A DNA stretch of 64,000 nt from Nonomuraea candida (lineage in GTDB: Bacteria; Actinomycetota; Actinomycetes; Streptosporangiales; Streptosporangiaceae), in NCBI RefSeq assembly GCF_000725485.1, contig NZ_JOAG01000026.1, positions 62,001-126,000 on the forward strand. Direction: 5' to 3'. Below are positions 17,201 through 24,554 of the stretch, piece by piece (the stretch's first letter is position 1; every line of letters starts with the position of its first letter). The notes beneath the pieces were generated by a model. That model worked only from the letters and a program-made list of their open reading frames with translations. It searched no databases and was not told the origin of the DNA. A program made the position numbers and the translations under genes.

Positions 17201-18737
17201 TCAGGTCGGCCAGGCCGGGTTCGAGCGAGAGCCCCGAGCGCACGGCCGGCTCCTCGATCACCTGGCGCAGCTCGGCCGCGGACAGGGGCGGCACCACCTC
17301 GGGCCGCCGCATCGTCTCCAGCAGCCCCGGAAAGGCCGCGCAGCGGCCGAAGAAGTCGCCGCGCACCGCGATCACCACGGCCGCCGACCGGGACAGCTCG
17401 GCCAGCGCCGCCACGAACCGCCGCCTGGCCGTCTCGTCGGCGCACAGCGTGAACAGCTCCTCGAACTGGTCCACCAGCACCAGCGTGCGCCGGGGCAGCC
17501 CGCGCCGCACCGCGCCCGGGTCGGACTCGATGACCGCGCGCAGCCGTTCCGGGTCGCCGCCGGTGAGCGCCGCCAGCTCGCGCGCCAGCCGCGCCATGGG
17601 CCACGCGCCGGGGGTCAGCGTGACGGTCCCGCCCACGTCGTCACCCAGGGCGGGGATCAGCCCGGCTTGCAGCAGCGAGGTCTTCCCGCAGCCGGACGGG
17701 CCGGTGAGGACGAGGGGGCCGCCGGTCCCGGGCTCCTGCCCGCCGATGGCCGCCGGGGGGCCCGCGGCGCGCAGCGCCTGGCGTACGCGGGTGGCCAGGG
17801 ACCTGGCCGGCTCGTCGCGGCCGAAGAACAGGGCGGCCTGCCCGGCACCGTACGCCGCCAGGCCCCGGTAGGGGCTGTTCAGGTCGCCGGGCGAGGAGAG
17901 CGGCGGGCCCGGGCGCGTGCGGGGGGCCTGGTGGGCCGGGTTGGCGGCGAGCGGGGGCAGCTCCTTCAGCTCGCCGGCCTGCCGCCGGGGCCGCGGGAAC
18001 CCCGCCCCGGGCAGGGCGCGCGCCAGGTGGTGGTGCACGTGGTCCAGGGTGAACGCGGCCGGCCCGTCGGGGTCGCCCTCGTTCAGCAGCCGGAGCAGCG
18101 CGCCGCTGAGCGCGGTGTGCCGGACGCCGGGCAACGCCCAGGAGTTCTCGTCCCTGCCGGCGGAGGCCAGCACGTACGCCCCCCGCCAGGAGGCGTCGAG
18201 CGGCTGCTCCATCGCCTTGGCGGGCACCGGCCGCGCGCCGCCGGTGAAGCAGCAGTCGAGGACCACGACGACCAGCCCGGCCCGCGACCCGGAGAGGATC
18301 CGGCGCACCATCGTCCACGGCAGCGCCTGGTGGCCGGGCGGCCCCTGCCCCAGGTCGACCGTGGCGTGCGTGGCCAGGTGCAGCTCGTTGCCGGCGCTGA
18401 ACAGGCCGTGCCCGACGAAGTGGAACAGCAGCACGCTCGTGGCCTCGCGCGCCGCCCGCTCCAGCGCCTCGCCGAGGTCGGCGGGGGTGGCCGGGTCGAC
18501 CAGCACGGTCAGGCCGGCGGGCGCCAGGCCCGCCCGCTCCACCAGGCACTGCCCGACGTCGGTGACGGTGGCGGGGACGGCGGGCACCTGCGGCAGCCGC
18601 GAGGAGGGCCGGTGGGCGCCGGTGCCGGCCACCACCGCCCTGGCGCCCTCGGCGGCCAGTAACAGAGGGGGACCGTTCCACCTGGAGGCCCGGACGACCC
18701 GGGTCTTCTCGAGCGTCGCTGAATCTTCCTCAGTCAT
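14190..18737 (-). CDS. Caspase (EACC1-type)-STAND NTPase-transmembrane-14x WD40 protein
   Basis: A 1515-residue multidomain protein. Start: ATG at 18737 with GGAG six bases upstream. Residues ~30-240 are a caspase-like peptidase with His110 in FVGHG and Cys163 in the D-x-C motif of LDCCFTGGA. Residues ~285-680 are a STAND/NACHT-like NTPase (SPYRGLAAY, FFGRDEPARSL, Walker A GPSGCGKTS at 346-354, Walker B LVDQFEEL at 421-428). An Ala/Thr/Pro linker (~696-740) and one membrane helix (~766-787) precede 14 WD40 repeats (RLWNVADP, RLWDVSDP and similar), i.e. two seven-bladed propellers. The end carries the conserved ITRAEWARHVPG and Cys. Such proteins are thought to sense a signal by the propellers, oligomerise and activate the protease; a conflict or cell-death role is inference. 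Confidence 0.9.
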   Translation of the reverse strand: MTEEDSATLEKTRVVRASRWNGPPLLLAAEGARAVVAGTGAHRPSSRLPQVPAVPATVTDVGQCLVERAGLAPAGLTVLVDPATPADLGEALERAAREATSVLLFHFVGHGLFSAGNELHLATHATVDLGQGPPGHQALPWTMVRRILSGSRAGLVVVVLDCCFTGGARPVPAKAMEQPLDASWRGAYVLASAGRDENSWALPGVRHTALSGALLRLLNEGDPDGPAAFTLDHVHHHLARALPGAGFPRPRRQAGELKELPPLAANPAHQAPRTRPGPPLSSPGDLNSPYRGLAAYGAGQAALFFGRDEPARSLATRVRQALRAAGPPAAIGGQEPGTGGPLVLTGPSGCGKTSLLQAGLIPALGDDVGGTVTLTPGAWPMARLARELAALTGGDPERLRAVIESDPGAVRRGLPRRTLVLVDQFEELFTLCADETARRRFVAALAELSRSAAVVIAVRGDFFGRCAAFPGLLETMRRPEVVPPLSAAELRQVIEEPAVRSGLSLEPGLADLILDDLRALEGSDDLLALLSHALLATWQRRTGGVLTMAGYRAAGGVARAVALSGEETLRRLGAASEPVARALLVPLVHVDERAGGMRRRVPVAELSPGPASVEGQVLAEFARARLVTVDGEEAELAHDALIRAWPRLANWAETTRAALLVRRRLAEDAELWQRDGQNASYLYTDDRLATAQAAVPALPATARAATTTQAATTTRAAVTAPPVTAHAAVTAPPAASKSAPGITPVEREFLDASLRRRSRRRTITRGVIASLSVLFLAAAAGAVVALVQSSGSARLAGEAARQRDEALSRRLATAANAAGDTSLGAQLALTAYRLSATPEARGALLGSLSRPVGARMIGHTGPVERVAYRADGRVAVTASGDFTARLWNVADPLRPAALGVVRGHTGPVLAAAFTANGKILATGSADGTARLWEVSDTAGPRALATLKGHAEQLGSVSFSPKGDVLATASTDGSMRLWNVADPARPAQVAAVEQDSDVTRAAFSPDGRLVALATTGGAIHLLDVRTPAKPARLATLTSAEGAVRSVAFAPDGSSLASSSATGAVQLWDITATKLVGTARGHSGPVDDVAFSPDGAVLASASADGTAGLWSVENPGAPERTATLAGFPDGVTGVAFSPDGQNLATAATDGVARLWNVSNASRTSPYARLARHTGQVNGLALAGDGRTLATASADRTVRLWDVSDPAVATPQSTLSGHTGPVLAAAFSADGRRLVTASADKTARLWDVSETATPKLLGTLTGHTDDVLSATFSQDGKLVLTAGRDGRRMVWNVATPARPTRVSAPGAADGQASVAAFRPDGRLMAAAVGSGAVRLWDISTPAEPRGLITFAAHPGRVLDLRFSRDGRTLATASSDGTVRLWNVADTARPTRLSELAGHSADVTGLAFGADGRTLVTSSADTTVRIWNVVTPSSPALWAVLGGRSAAADVELGPDGTMLAAASGAGAQLWGLNVEQATANVCETSGTPITRAEWARHVPGRPYAPPCAAATAPAAPSAD

Positions 18738-18775
18738 CCGGCGCTCCACGCAGTGGACGGTCAATCGGCGCTGCC

Positions 18776-18804
18776 AGGGTACGCAGGTCTCCGCCGGTCG
18801 TCGA
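18776..18804 (-). promoter_or_regulatory. Promoter of the caspase gene
   Basis: On the minus strand TCGACG (18799-18804) and TACCCT (18776-18781) are 17 bp apart. Transcription would start about 30 nt before the ATG at 18737. Upstream, CCACATTTGTGG (18870-18881) is a perfect inverted repeat that may be an operator. Confidence 0.45.
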
Positions 18805-18949
18805 GTGGACTACCAGGACATGTACGGCGTGCTACCCGCCCACACACCCCGATTTAGGGCCAAAGATCACCACATTTGTGGGCAGATCATGACAACGCGG
18901 AATGCCATCTGGAACTCCAGATTTTGGGGGCGGGTCGCCCGGCCCTGGC

Positions 18950-20227
18950 TCACCAGTTGGCGGGCAGGCCGGGCGTCGTGGGCGGCAGCGGATGGTCCGG
19001 CGGGTGGATGACGTACGCCACGCCGCCGCTGCTGGAGCTGCGCAGCCAGACGTTCTCGAACGCGGCCCGCGGATAGACGCGCCGCACCGCCGCGTTGCTC
19101 GCCGAGGCCGGGTCGTTGGCGATCACGTCCCCCGACTCGGTGAAGCCGACGATGGCCATCAGGTGGCCCTCGGTGCCGTACCCGGCGCCGGGCAGCTCGC
19201 TCTTCTTGAACGACTGCGAGGTGATGACCGGCACCCCCGCCTTGATCAGCAGCTCCAGCTCGGTCAGCGACCGCAGCCGGGTGACGAAGCCGTCCATGCC
19301 GTAGCGCCCGGCGTAGGCCGTGTTGAACGGCCAGTTGCCCGCGCCCCCGTAGGCGTGGTCGTAGACGTGGCGGGCGGCGTGGTCGACCTCCGGGTTCGGG
19401 TCGGACGGATCGACCCACGCGGTGTCCTGCTCGCTCGGCCACCTGCCCCAGTAGCCCAGCACCATGGTGGTCGAGGTCGGGCTGCACCACGCCTCGCCGC
19501 CGCCGTTCCACTCGGGGTAGTGGCCCTCGTGGACGTTCTGGGAGCGGCGCGGCACGGCCAGCTCCGTGCCCCACGCGCCGCCGCCGGGGCTGACCGGCAC
19601 GGTCTTGCGCTCGGGCACGTTGGAGCTCATCACGCCGGACGTGCGCACGCGTGGCGTCACCGCCGAGCCCGGCCGCCGGTAGAGGGTCAGGCGCAACTGG
19701 TAGCCGCTCAGCGGCTTGCCCGCCGCCGCGACCAGCGTGTCCACGGCCACCGTGGCGTCCGCGTCGCCCTGGCCCGGCACCGAGGTGCGCATGATGTCAC
19801 CCTCGGCGTAGGACCAGCGGCCCAGGGAGTACCACTTCGTCAGGCCCTCCGCGTTCCTGCCCCGCGCCTCGACCTGCATCCAGCTCCCCTGCGGCACGTC
19901 CGCCGTCCAGGACGCGATCAGCTCCGTCGCCCCGAAGCCGATCGCCTGCTCGGGGCCGGTCCAGCGGGCGTACTCCCAGGTCCGGGTGCCCAGCGCGTCG
20001 GTGTGGGACACCGTGCCCGCCGCCGCGCCGAACGCCAGCCCGTCACCGGCCGTCGTGCCCTCGGGGGTGCCGGCGGTGAAGTCGGCCCGCTGGAACACGA
20101 CCTCCGGCACCACCCGCCCGGCCGCCTCCGCCTCCCGCCCGGCGGCACCGGTCTTCGGGCCCGCCGGGTCGGCGAAGGCCGCGGCCAGGAGGAGCGCGGT
20201 GGACAGGATCACGGACAGCCCGGGCAT
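18950..20227 (-). CDS. Secreted C39-like cysteine peptidase
   Basis: From the ATG at 20227 (GGTGGGG upstream) the protein has 425 residues. It begins with a hydrophobic signal peptide (MPGLSVILSTALLLAAAF). The N-terminal half is a beta-rich region without a recognised family. The C-terminal half is a papain-like C39-type domain: ELAVPRRSQNVHEG, catalytic Cys in GGGEAWCSPTS, His in EGHLMAIVGF, and Asn/Asp in VIANDPAS. This architecture is frequent in secreted actinobacterial peptidases of unknown substrate. There is no ABC transporter next to it, so it is not a bacteriocin-leader peptidase of the transporter kind. It ends 213 bp before the caspase gene and is transcribed in the same direction. 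Confidence 0.82.
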   Translation of the reverse strand: MPGLSVILSTALLLAAAFADPAGPKTGAAGREAEAAGRVVPEVVFQRADFTAGTPEGTTAGDGLAFGAAAGTVSHTDALGTRTWEYARWTGPEQAIGFGATELIASWTADVPQGSWMQVEARGRNAEGLTKWYSLGRWSYAEGDIMRTSVPGQGDADATVAVDTLVAAAGKPLSGYQLRLTLYRRPGSAVTPRVRTSGVMSSNVPERKTVPVSPGGGAWGTELAVPRRSQNVHEGHYPEWNGGGEAWCSPTSTTMVLGYWGRWPSEQDTAWVDPSDPNPEVDHAARHVYDHAYGGAGNWPFNTAYAGRYGMDGFVTRLRSLTELELLIKAGVPVITSQSFKKSELPGAGYGTEGHLMAIVGFTESGDVIANDPASASNAAVRRVYPRAAFENVWLRSSSSGGVAYVIHPPDHPLPPTTPGLPANW

Positions 20228-20426
20228 GGCCCCACCTTCATCGCAGGCACTCGACGCGCCCGACACTAGGCACCCCGGCCCACCTGGGCATCGGCAAATC
20301 TACGTATCGGCCCCGCAGCCCGCGCTGTGCGCCGTCCCGGCGCATCCGATCGCCTTCGTAGGCATGAACCCGGATGGGATGGTGACGATGCTCAGAACGT
20401 GAATCATTCTCCCCGGGAAGTGGGAC

Positions 20427-21074
20427 ATGCGGAAATACGTGATCATGGGTGTGCAGGGGAGCGGCAAGGGCACGCAGAGCACGCTGCTCGCCACTGACCT
20501 CGATCTGGTGCACATCAGCGTCGGCGACATCTTCCGCTGGCACGTCAAGAACCACACCAAACTCGGCGCCCAGGTCCGCCGGCTGGTGGCGGCCGGGGAA
20601 CTGGTCGGGGACGACCTGGTGGCGGACGTCGTCAAGGACCGCCTCCAGCTCCACGACTGGAACTACGGGTTCGTCATCGACGGCTTCCCGCGCAACCGGC
20701 GGCAGGCGGAGTTCTTCCTGGAGAGCTACGACCTCGACGGGGTGATCCACCTCGACCTGCCGGACGACGAGGTGCGCCGGCGCGTCCTGGCCCGCCGCCT
20801 GTGCTCGCGCTGCGGCATGGACTACAACCTCATCGCCCACCGGCCCGAGGTGGAGGGCCGGTGCGACGTGTGCGGCGGGGAGCTGGTCACCCGGGCCGAC
20901 GACACCCCGGACGCCCTGGCCCGGCGGCTGGCCGACTACCACGGCAAGATCGACCCGGTGATCGAGCTGTTCCGGCGCAAGGAGTACGTCATGACGGTGG
21001 ACGCCCGGGAGGACAAGGCCACGGTCCAGCGCGCCATCCGCACCCGCTTCAACCTCCCGCCGTACCTGGGGTAG
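20427..21074 (+). CDS. adk: Adenylate kinase with zinc-finger LID
   Basis: A 215-residue nucleoside monophosphate kinase that interconverts AMP, ADP and ATP. The P-loop is GVQGSGKGTQ (8-17), the AMP site includes GFVIDGFPRNRRQ, and the LID carries two Cys pairs (CSRCGMDYN, CDVCGG) typical of zinc-containing forms. DTPDALARRLADYH is the conserved segment after the LID. The start ATG follows a purine-rich GGGAAGTGGGA. It is not in the usual secY-adk-map cluster, so it may be a second copy; the ribosomal-locus gene would be elsewhere. Confidence 0.88.
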   Translation: MRKYVIMGVQGSGKGTQSTLLATDLDLVHISVGDIFRWHVKNHTKLGAQVRRLVAAGELVGDDLVADVVKDRLQLHDWNYGFVIDGFPRNRRQAEFFLESYDLDGVIHLDLPDDEVRRRVLARRLCSRCGMDYNLIAHRPEVEGRCDVCGGELVTRADDTPDALARRLADYHGKIDPVIELFRRKEYVMTVDAREDKATVQRAIRTRFNLPPYLG

Positions 21075-21125
21075 GAGGCGGGAGCGGGTACGGTGGCACG
21101 CAGCGGCCGCTTCCCGGGCGGGTGG

Positions 21126-21791
21126 TCAACAGGTGCGGAGCATGTTGAGCAGGGCCGTCCTCTCCTTGCGGGTCACGAAGAGGCGGTAGTGGTGCTTGAC
21201 GCTGATCCACGAGGTGGCGTACCGGCACCAGTGGGCGCGGCGCTGCGGACGCCAGCTCTGGGGCCCCTGGCCGCCCTTGGCGATGTTGGCGGAGTGGCTG
21301 ACCGTGATCAGCTCGGGCCGCCGCACGTCGTTGGCGAACGCCCGCCGCTTGGCCGGGCTCCAGCGCTTGGCCCCGGACCGCCAGGCGTAGGCGAGCGGCA
21401 CCACGTGATCGACGTCCACCTGCTTCTCGCTCTTGAGCACCTTGCCGTCGTACGGGCTGTACCAGCGGCCCCTGACCGGATGGCAGGTCTTGTCCTTGCG
21501 CACCTGCCGCCCGTCGCGGGCCAGCACGTACTCCCGCGTGCTGCACGTGCCCTTGTGCCGCGCCCAGAGCGGCTGGAACCGCTTGCGGCTGTAGCCGCGG
21601 ATCGATAACGGCTCGGCGACCTTGAGTTGCGTCAGCATGCGCCGGGCGAGGGCCGCCCCCTCGGCCTGCGACCGCTCGCGCGGCTCGGCCACCGCCCGCG
21701 GGGCGGTGAGGGCGGCGGTGATCGGGAGGAGCACGAGAGCCAGCACGGCGACGGCGGCTGCCCGCCTGAAGAAGATCAAGGTACGACCCAT
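21126..21791 (-). CDS. Secreted HNH endonuclease (DUF1524-like)
   Basis: The start is placed at the ATG at 21791 (MGRTLIFFRRAAAVAVLALV), which gives a signal peptide; 221 residues in all. The nuclease core has the His-rich metal-finger motif VDVDHVVPLAYAWRSG, then ELITVSHSANIAKGGQGP, and ends HWCRYATSWI. Several cysteines outside the core (GTCSTREY, KTCHP, HWC) suggest disulphides, fitting an exported enzyme. It probably degrades extracellular DNA for nutrition or competition. No immunity protein is seen next to it, so a toxin role is not supported. Confidence 0.78.
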   Translation of the reverse strand: MGRTLIFFRRAAAVAVLALVLLPITAALTAPRAVAEPRERSQAEGAALARRMLTQLKVAEPLSIRGYSRKRFQPLWARHKGTCSTREYVLARDGRQVRKDKTCHPVRGRWYSPYDGKVLKSEKQVDVDHVVPLAYAWRSGAKRWSPAKRRAFANDVRRPELITVSHSANIAKGGQGPQSWRPQRRAHWCRYATSWISVKHHYRLFVTRKERTALLNMLRTC

Positions 21792-22000
21792 ACCCAGCGG
21801 CATGCCCGCCCACAGCGGGATTCCCACATGCCAAGGGTCACTTGCCGAGCCGGCCCGGGAGGCGAGGAAACTCGGCGTCGCATGGTGTCGTGCCGGGCCA
21901 GTCGATCACCTGCCGCCCATCAGTGATCGGAAAGAGACCGCGCGGCGAGATTCTCAGGGATGCCATCCCGATGGGGGAGGATCGAGAGAGGACGGCTCCG

Positions 22001-22807
22001 ATGAGGCGATGGGTGACGACGATGGCCGTCGGGGTGAGCGCCGCCGTGGTGCTCACCGGACTCGGCGGCGCCGCGCATGCTCAGGCGCCGCTGACCGGTC
22101 CGGCCGAGGCGCTCCGGAGTCAATTGGCGGAGAACCGTGGTGTGACCATGTCAGAGGTCACCACATGGTGGGAAGTCGGGGACAAGGTGAGTTACCGGAA
22201 GAAGATCCGGGCCGAGTTCGGCAAGGGCATGGTGACGGCCACCGACATCAGAGACGTCCCTTCCACCGACGTCCCGGAACCCGCCCCACGGTTCCTCACG
22301 TTCAAGGGACGGAGGTACTGCCAGGGCTGGATCTGTCCCGCCCCCGAGGGAAAGACCTGGGTCCTGTCTTCCGAGAAGGAGAAGATTCGTCCCTTCCTGG
22401 AGTCCGGTGGAATCGACCTCGCCAATCCAGACACTTTGCGCGCAGTTCTGGCGACGGCCGAGGCCAGGCACGCCGGAGGGGTCTATGACGGCACTCGCAC
22501 CACCGTTTACCGGGGGACGCTCACCTTCGGCGAGCTCTACAAGGTGTCTCCCGCGTTCCGCGACCAACACGGCGGGAAAGCGCCAACCGGGAAATACGCC
22601 AAGAAAGAACTCTCGTGGCGGCTGTGGCTGGGAAGGGACCAACTGGTACGAAGGGTCCGGACATCCTGGCCCGAACGACTCGGTCAGCGCCTGATCACCA
22701 ACCTCCGCGACGCCCGACTGACCGGCTGGGGCGCCAAGACCGACATCGCCGTGCCCTCCGACGACGAGACGGCGGGACGGGACGATTGGAGAGACTCCCC
22801 GGCCTGA
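22001..22807 (+). CDS. Secreted protein of unknown function
   Basis: The ATG at 22001 has GAGAGAGGA eight bases upstream and opens a classic signal peptide (MRRWVTTMAVGVSAAVVL, cleavage after AHA), so it is preferred to the ATG at 21971. The 268-residue protein has no lipobox. It contains a Cys pair (YCQGWIC), an alternating beta pattern and a basic C-terminal part (RLWLGRDQLVRRVRTSWPERLGQRL). I recognise no family. It is divergent from the secreted nuclease gene; no functional link is shown. Confidence 0.65.
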   Translation: MRRWVTTMAVGVSAAVVLTGLGGAAHAQAPLTGPAEALRSQLAENRGVTMSEVTTWWEVGDKVSYRKKIRAEFGKGMVTATDIRDVPSTDVPEPAPRFLTFKGRRYCQGWICPAPEGKTWVLSSEKEKIRPFLESGGIDLANPDTLRAVLATAEARHAGGVYDGTRTTVYRGTLTFGELYKVSPAFRDQHGGKAPTGKYAKKELSWRLWLGRDQLVRRVRTSWPERLGQRLITNLRDARLTGWGAKTDIAVPSDDETAGRDDWRDSPA

Positions 22808-22910
22808 ACTCTGCCGCCGATCGATGAGTCCCCACGTCGATGACCGGCGCCTCCTGGCATCCCGCTCCCAAGGGAAGCCGGTCAACCAGGCCGAGCGGCC
22901 TTTCGCCTGA

Positions 22911-23444
22911 TCAACCAGCAGGTGGAGGCCGGTGAAGTCGCCGCCGCGCGCCGGCGCTGCGGATGGAGTCGTCAAGGTCCGGCCGGTGCCGTCCTTGCAT
23001 CAGCCAATCAGCAAGATGCTCGGTGAGCACATGCAGCGCCGCCACGGCGGCCGTCACCAAAGCGGCGTCGGGAGGATCATCTCCCTCGGCCAACTCCAGG
23101 GCTCGTCTCAGATCGCCGATCTGCCGGGAGAACGCGTTTCCCGTCTCCCGCCCGAGGGAGAACATCGCGATCTCGGCCTTCAACACGTTGACCGTCCAGT
23201 TCTTGCTGTCGGTTATGTGCGGCAGCGCAGTGCCGTTGTCGAGCGATCGAGTCAGCTGTGTATCGATGTCGGCCAAGAGCACGAAGAACTCGATCGCGCT
23301 CGTCCGGGCTTCGATCTCAAGCGCGACTCGTCTCTCGTGGCGTCGCGTCGCCACGACCACGCCCCACGCGGTCATCGCCGCCACGATGCCGCCGATGATC
23401 GCGGACAAGGCCCCCTGCAACAGATTGGCCCACCAACCTTGCAT
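22911..23444 (-). CDS. Single-span membrane protein of unknown function
   Basis: From the ATG at 23444 the protein has 177 residues: one N-terminal membrane helix (LLQGALSAIIGGIVAAMTAWGV) followed by RRHERR and a helical cytosolic domain (ALEIEARTSAIEFFVLLADIDTQL...). No strong ribosome site is visible. Similar short anchor-plus-helix proteins are common in actinomycetes with no known role. Its frame also runs upstream into the acyl-CoA dehydrogenase remnant, but that part is not expected to be translated with it. It would have been the gene downstream of the dehydrogenase before the element integrated. Confidence 0.55.
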   Translation of the reverse strand: MQGWWANLLQGALSAIIGGIVAAMTAWGVVVATRRHERRVALEIEARTSAIEFFVLLADIDTQLTRSLDNGTALPHITDSKNWTVNVLKAEIAMFSLGRETGNAFSRQIGDLRRALELAEGDDPPDAALVTAAVAALHVLTEHLADWLMQGRHRPDLDDSIRSAGARRRLHRPPPAG

Positions 23445-23463
23445 ACGTATCACTATGGCGACG

Positions 23464-23500
23464 GCCCGGAGGCCGGCCAACACGCGGCGGGCCTCCGGGC
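23464..23500. terminator. Displaced host terminator of the acyl-CoA dehydrogenase gene
   Basis: GCCCGGAGGCC (23464-23474) and GGCCTCCGGGC (23490-23500) form an 11-bp perfect stem just beyond the remnant 3' end of the dehydrogenase (read on the minus strand). It was presumably that gene's terminator before integration. Confidence 0.65.
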
Positions 23501-23521
23501 GGGGTTCTCGCTTGTCAGCCG

Positions 23522-23592
23522 CTACTTGGCCAGGTGGCGGCTGATGACCAGGCGCTGGATCTGGTTGGTGCCCTCGAAGATCTGCATGATCT
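23522..23592 (-). pseudogene. Displaced 3' end of the acyl-CoA dehydrogenase gene
   Basis: On the minus strand this encodes EIMQIFEGTNQIQRLVISR then HLAK and a TAG stop, identical in protein to the last residues of the intact gene ending at 38930. Only the last ~23 codons are present; to its right (23593 on) similarity to the gene stops abruptly. This is the original host 3' end pushed away when the element integrated. Confidence 0.9.
23571..23592. other. attL core (22 bp)
   Basis: Begins CCCTCGAAGAT and ends GCATGATCT; identical to 38979-39000. Left of it is host dehydrogenase sequence, right of it is element sequence. On the coding strand it encodes the conserved IMQIFEG of acyl-CoA dehydrogenases. 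Confidence 0.85.
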
Positions 23593-23692
23593 CCGATCCC
23601 ACGACATGCCACCTGGGAAACCGAGTCGATCATGTGGCTCAGCAGGGATTACGCTTGCGGACGCTTCGCATCGCTTGTCGCTGGTTTCGGTG

Positions 23693-23717
23693 CTCCCACG
23701 GAACAGGAACGGAACAA
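23693..23717 (+). other. Candidate integrase arm-type sites, left
   Basis: ACGGAACAG (23698-23706) and ACGGAACAA (23709-23717), 11 bp apart, lie 100 bp inside the left core. The surrounding 24 bp (23693-23716) match 38826-38849 at 23 of 24 positions in the same orientation. Confidence 0.55.
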
Positions 23718-23733
23718 AGGAGGAGGTCGCCCC

Positions 23734-23913
23734 ATGGCGATGCACGAGAAGGACTCAGGGCTCAGGCTCACCACAGTCGACAGCATCATCGACCGCGGAT
23801 ACGTCCAAGCCCACCTACTCCCGGGGAAACAGTTGGGAACCTATGACCTTAAGCGATGCGGTCGTGACATTCATGAAGGACCAGCACGATCCGTCCGTGA
23901 AACCCCGAGGTAG
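23734..23913 (+). CDS. Small protein of unknown function
   Basis: 59 residues (MAMHEKDSGLRLTTVDSIID...), supported mainly by an unusually strong ribosome site, AAGGAGGAGGT, six bases before the ATG. No family is recognised. Its last 43 bp overlap the 3' end of the convergent HNH gene. The ribosome site directly abuts the candidate integrase arm sites, so expression might be affected by integrase binding (inference). Confidence 0.4.
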   Translation: MAMHEKDSGLRLTTVDSIIDRGYVQAHLLPGKQLGTYDLKRCGRDIHEGPARSVRETPR

Positions 23914-24554
23914 GACTCCAGTGCCTGCTTGATGACCTCGTACGGCGTGTAGTCGAGCTGTCGTGCGTGCTCATGGAGCCATACTTCCAAGTCGAGAGGG
24001 AGGTACTTCGACCGGTTGTCGAGGTTCTCCAGCTTGGTGACCCAGCGGCAGTTGTCGGGCGAGTAGCCGAGATCATTGTCGATTCGGTCGAGTTCCTTGC
24101 CTTCGACATAGCCGTGCCCCATTGCCCAGTCCCGGAATTTCTCGAAGCTGTCGGCCCACTCCGTGCAGACCGTGATCCCCCGTCCGGAGTAACGATGGGC
24201 TCCCCTGATGTTGGGGTTGGAGCAGCGCTGCTTCATAGCAGACCAGCTCCGGTAGAGCGGTGTCCCAGACTCACCGTGGGTGCGGCGCCTGGTCCGCCGG
24301 CTCTCGGTGTCGAGGCATCCGCAGCTTCGCGTGTTGGTGCTGCGCACGCTGCTCCATCGGAGCTCCTTTCGGGTCCGGTCGTGGCAGGAGCATTCGACCA
24401 GGACCCAGCGCTCGCTTCCTCGCCCAGAGAGCGCCGGTCGGAGGTCCAGCACCTCCACGACTGTCAGGCGTCCGGAAGTGAACCCGACCCTGGCACCACG
24501 GCCAGGGCGCGGAAGCGCCTCACTCCCGCCGGTCGGCGTCGCTGAGGTCGTCAT
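23871..24554 (-). CDS. HNH/AP2-type homing-endonuclease-like protein (copy 1)
   Basis: 227 residues. The C-terminal half has the phage-type HNH signature: LYRSWSAMKQRCSNPN, HRYSGRGITVCTEWADSFEKF, ELDRIDNDLGYSPDNCRWVT and a trailing NR. An N-terminal Cys-containing part (VECSCHDR...RSCGCLD) may bind zinc. After the nuclease core a short segment (YLPLDLEVWLHEHARQLDYTPYEVIKQAL) looks like a ribbon-helix-helix, perhaps DNA-binding. The ATG overlaps the stop of copy 2 (ATGA), so the two are translationally coupled. Such proteins are typical free-standing endonucleases of phages and plasmids; the target is unknown. Confidence 0.75.
   Translation of the reverse strand: MTTSATPTGGSEALPRPGRGARVGFTSGRLTVVEVLDLRPALSGRGSERWVLVECSCHDRTRKELRWSSVRSTNTRSCGCLDTESRRTRRRTHGESGTPLYRSWSAMKQRCSNPNIRGAHRYSGRGITVCTEWADSFEKFRDWAMGHGYVEGKELDRIDNDLGYSPDNCRWVTKLENLDNRSKYLPLDLEVWLHEHARQLDYTPYEVIKQALESYLGVSRTDRAGPS

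Noticed and set aside
12816-18662. A very long plus-strand open frame (1948 codons) opposite the caspase gene
   Set aside because: It is low-complexity (Arg/Gly/Pro-rich) with no domain and mirrors the codon pattern of the caspase and GH43 genes; typical of the antisense frame in high-GC DNA.
21126-22807. Toxin-immunity pair of secreted nuclease and divergent secreted protein
   Set aside because: Both are exported and divergently transcribed; an immunity protein should be cytosolic and co-transcribed. No supporting motif was seen.
23522-23592. tRNA gene as the attachment site
   Set aside because: No cloverleaf or CCA-type end is present; the sequence is clearly the coding end of an acyl-CoA dehydrogenase.
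23445-23633. N-terminal extension of the membrane-protein gene to 23633
   Set aside because: This part is the displaced dehydrogenase end read out of frame, with a terminator hairpin in between.
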